A model generated the notes under the pieces. The model saw only the letters and a program-made list of their open reading frames with translations. It ran no database searches and was not told where the DNA came from. This document shows, piece after piece, positions 61,480 through 64,000 of a stretch of DNA of 64,000 nt. Each line of letters opens with the position of its first letter. Within the stretch, counting starts at the first letter, position 1. Origin of the DNA: an uncultured Clostridia bacterium (GTDB lineage: Bacteria > Bacillota > Clostridia > Christensenellales > UBA1242); assembly GCA_934747385.1 (NCBI GenBank), contig CAKVGK010000001.1:248001-312000 (forward strand). Direction: 5' to 3'. The position numbers and the translations under genes were made by a program.

Positions 61480-64000
61480 TTAGTCTATTTTTGTGCATCC
61501 AGAAGGCGAATAGTTTGTTGGACCATCGCCATAGATGCCCATTTCCTCAACGGACGTGTGGTCCGCAGAAATTTTTGTTTTGTTTGTGAATGTTTGATTG
61601 ATTTTGCAGTTTGCAATGTTTGCTTGAACTTGATTGTACGAAGTTACATAGCCTGCCACAAAACCAATGTTGGTGTAGTTGTAATTTGAAATTGTTAAAT
61701 CAAATTCAACTTTGATTGTGCAATCTGTTACGCTGCCGCCTTGTAACTGACCAACCAGTGCGCCAGTGTTTGTTTTTTCCAACGCTGAGTGAGTTATGCT
61801 TCCTTGAGCCAAGCAGTTTGTGATTGTTGCACCAATTGCATAACCAACAATTCCACCAAAGTGATCAACATAAATGTTGGTAATTTGTGTTACTGTTGCT
61901 TCAACACCGTCAATTGACGCAGCCAAATTTTCTGCTTCAAAATAGCCAGCAACGCCGCCAATGGCTTTAAACCTACGATTGGTTTTGCCTTGAACAACAG
62001 AAATGCCAACTGTTGTTGCTCTGGTGCTGCTTTGAACTTTGCAGTCCACTGCATAACCTGTTAAACCGCCAATGTAAACACTGCCCAAAGTTGTGCTGAA
62101 GTCTGCATTAAATTCAACAGTTATGTTAGCAATGCAGCCTGAGAATGTTGTGTTGTAACTTTCCGCCACCAAACCGCCGATATATGCATCATTTTGCAAC
62201 ATGCCGCTGCCCTCAACAACGAATATTGCTTTTGGCATTGTCACGTCCGCAATCAATGAATTGGTTGACGTCATTGCTATCAACGAATATTTTAACATAT
62301 TTGCTTGTTTTTGTGCAAATATATTGACGAATTTTGTTGCATTATTATCAGTTTCTGCAAAATTAATGTTTTTAATTGTTGCATTTGAGATTTTTTTGAA
62401 TAATGCCAAGCCTTGGAAGTTAGAAACATTTCCGTTTAAAACGCTGACATTGTTCAGCCCGATAATTGCCCTGCCGTTGCCATTAAGCACGCCAGTGAAG
62501 TTTTCTGCAATGATTGCACCTTTTGCGTTCAATTGTGCTTCAAAGTCAACATTTGTCATATCAATGGTTTGAACAAGTTCAAAACACTTATCAGTTCTAA
62601 ATGCAATGTTTAACAGATGATTTGTTGTGGCTAAGCCATAAGGATTTTCTTGCGAGCCGTCGCCATATGCAAAATAGTTAAAGTCAATGTCCGCATAAGG
62701 TGTTGAAGTTGAAGTTAAACTTCCTTTTCTTACAATGTTAACCGAAATTGAACTATATTTACCAGCTGTTGCCATTGGATACACGCAATAAATCTTTCCG
62801 TCTATTGTTTTGATATAATTACTGCTGTTTTCTATTTCAACAATCTCTGCAATCACTGCATCTAGCCCACTGCCGGAAGAGGTGAAGTTATATTTTGCAA
62901 TATTGTAAGAAATGCGGATTATATCGTTTGTTTTTAAGTTTTCACTCAATGGAATGTACAAGCACAGATCTATTGTGTTAAATGTTATTTCCCCAACTGG
63001 AATTGGACGTTCGGTTGAGCCTTCAAAAGTGAACAAATCACCATTGAAAACTTTGCCAGAGCCAACACCGATTGCCTGAATTTCAACACTATAACTGCCA
63101 GACATATTTTCAGGAGCGGTACATTTTAATTCTTCAGTTGCCAAAACTGTTTTTGTTTCAGTCGTTTGGTTGCCGTCAACATACCATTTAAATGTAATGT
63201 TATAGCCTTGAGCACCCACAACAGCCTGCCATGTCACATAATCTTCAACTTCGCTTAATTGTTCAACTTTTGCCAATTTTGCAAAACCTACAACAATGTT
63301 GGATTGCATTGAACTTATGCACTCATTACCCAATGCGCGGATTGTTACTGAATAAGTGCCAACCGCTAAAGCCAGCCCGTTATCGTCCAAAATGTTTGCA
63401 AAGTCAATTGAATTTTGACCTGTTGTGAAAGAATAGGTCTTGTTGCCAGACAATGTTACAACATATTTGTCAACATATTGTTGGTCGTCTGATTTCCACG
63501 TCAATACGCCAGCATTGGAAACAATGTCTGCTTCCTTAACTTTTGCCAACCTTTTGATTGTTTTTGCTTGCGTGAAGTTGCTGTTCAAAATTTCAACGCT
63601 GTTTTGTGTGTCGAATTTGCCAATTGTAAGCATTTTTAAGTTGTAATTCCCCGCTGAAATTTTAACTTTTGCCACCCCATCAACGCAGTTGTATTCATTG
63701 TCACCAATTTCGTAATAGCAATATTCAACTCCGTCGATTGATTTTCTCATTGTGCGGTCTTTGCTGATTGTTTCTTCAACAACTTTGCCGTCTTCAAATT
63801 CAATGCGAATAATAACACCATTGTAATTTTGTTCATCTTTAACTTTCCAAACAATCAAGCCTTGTTTTATGTCAACAATTTCAAAACCTTGTGATTTTTC
63901 AATTGTTGTGGTTTTGTCCGCCCCAGATTGTTGAACAAAGGTTGCGTTCAGCACGCCAGTGTCTTTTTCCGCTGTTTGAATTGCGCGAACTTTTAAACTA
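61480..64000 (-). CDS. GLUG/Fn3-like surface protein, cut by window edge
   Basis: At least 839 residues: the frame stays open to the right edge (codons reading SLKVRAIQTAEKDTG before a GTG at 63954), so the true start and signal peptide lie outside. The first 400 or more residues are repeats resembling fibronectin-III domains (YNLKMLTIGKFDTQNS, YSVTIRALGNECISS, YSVEIQAIGVGS). Then a domain (about 440-520) leads to GLUG-type units such as YIGGLVAESYNTTF and VYIGGLTGYAVDCKV and ends at 61480. It is first or near first of the SipW operon, and is probably an adhesin. Confidence 0.82.
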   Translation of the reverse strand, partial: SLKVRAIQTAEKDTGVLNATFVQQSGADKTTTIEKSQGFEIVDIKQGLIVWKVKDEQNYNGVIIRIEFEDGKVVEETISKDRTMRKSIDGVEYCYYEIGDNEYNCVDGVAKVKISAGNYNLKMLTIGKFDTQNSVEILNSNFTQAKTIKRLAKVKEADIVSNAGVLTWKSDDQQYVDKYVVTLSGNKTYSFTTGQNSIDFANILDDNGLALAVGTYSVTIRALGNECISSMQSNIVVGFAKLAKVEQLSEVEDYVTWQAVVGAQGYNITFKWYVDGNQTTETKTVLATEELKCTAPENMSGSYSVEIQAIGVGSGKVFNGDLFTFEGSTERPIPVGEITFNTIDLCLYIPLSENLKTNDIIRISYNIAKYNFTSSGSGLDAVIAEIVEIENSSNYIKTIDGKIYCVYPMATAGKYSSISVNIVRKGSLTSTSTPYADIDFNYFAYGDGSQENPYGLATTNHLLNIAFRTDKCFELVQTIDMTNVDFEAQLNAKGAIIAENFTGVLNGNGRAIIGLNNVSVLNGNVSNFQGLALFKKISNATIKNINFAETDNNATKFVNIFAQKQANMLKYSLIAMTSTNSLIADVTMPKAIFVVEGSGMLQNDAYIGGLVAESYNTTFSGCIANITVEFNADFSTTLGSVYIGGLTGYAVDCKVQSSTRATTVGISVVQGKTNRRFKAIGGVAGYFEAENLAASIDGVEATVTQITNIYVDHFGGIVGYAIGATITNCLAQGSITHSALEKTNTGALVGQLQGGSVTDCTIKVEFDLTISNYNYTNIGFVAGYVTSYNQVQANIANCKINQTFTNKTKISADHTSVEEMGIYGDGPTNYSPSGCTKID

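Noticed and set aside
1..64000. CRISPR array, tRNA or rRNA genes, prophage or transposase genes
   Set aside because: I looked for regular spaced repeats, cloverleaf-like segments and integrase or transposase motifs and saw none.

Overview
The window is AT-rich DNA from a low-GC Gram-positive bacterium (Bacillota, probably an uncultured Clostridia-type anaerobe). The evidence is the standard S10/spc ribosomal gene order, AGGAGG-type ribosome sites, SpoVG and a SpoIIID-family sporulation regulator, a SipW-type signal peptidase, and a two-gene SufC/SufB-like iron-sulphur module. The phylum is well supported; a finer placement would be a guess.

Layout. 1-8972 (minus): the S10-spc ribosomal operon from S10 to L30 behind a canonical promoter and a leader of about 330 bases; it continues off the left edge towards rplO. 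9285-12573: an unrecognised 152-residue protein, an unrecognised 587-residue Lys/Ala-rich protein, and a divergent pair (SLOG-fold protein / XRE repressor) sharing a palindromic operator. 12733-17049: housekeeping genes prfA, prmC, rpmE, murC, spoVG. 17064-20258: a membrane-anchored GLUG-repeat surface protein. 20452-25044: mscL, recD2, comF-like, and two XRE regulators. 25192-28752: an AlwI/BstNBI-family restriction-modification cassette (endonuclease plus two adenine/cytosine-type methyltransferases) lying exactly between two copies of one 22-base terminator sequence. 28772-30189: rplJ-rplL with an attenuator-like leader and an additional internal promoter. 30398-52166: two convergent lipoprotein genes, one of them a 20.3-kb gene for a 6762-residue GLUG-repeat lipoprotein. 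52274-55419: a TtcA-like tRNA thiolation enzyme, SpoIIID, and the SufC/SufB pair. 55530-64000 (minus): a secretion operon of a GLUG/Fn3-like surface protein (cut by the right edge), SipW peptidase, three exported proteins of TasA/camelysin style, and a single-pass membrane protein.

How it fits together. About half the window encodes cell-surface machinery: three GLUG-repeat proteins (1064, 6762 and more than 840 residues), a second lipoprotein, and a SipW operon that probably builds a surface fibre or matrix. The other half is core translation and cell-wall housekeeping into which a restriction-modification cassette has been inserted. The strongest unusual signals are the terminator duplication around that cassette, the giant lipoprotein with a compositionally different C-terminal block shared with its convergent neighbour, the SipW operon, the minimal SufCB module, and an extra sigma-A-type promoter that would let rplL be transcribed without rplJ.
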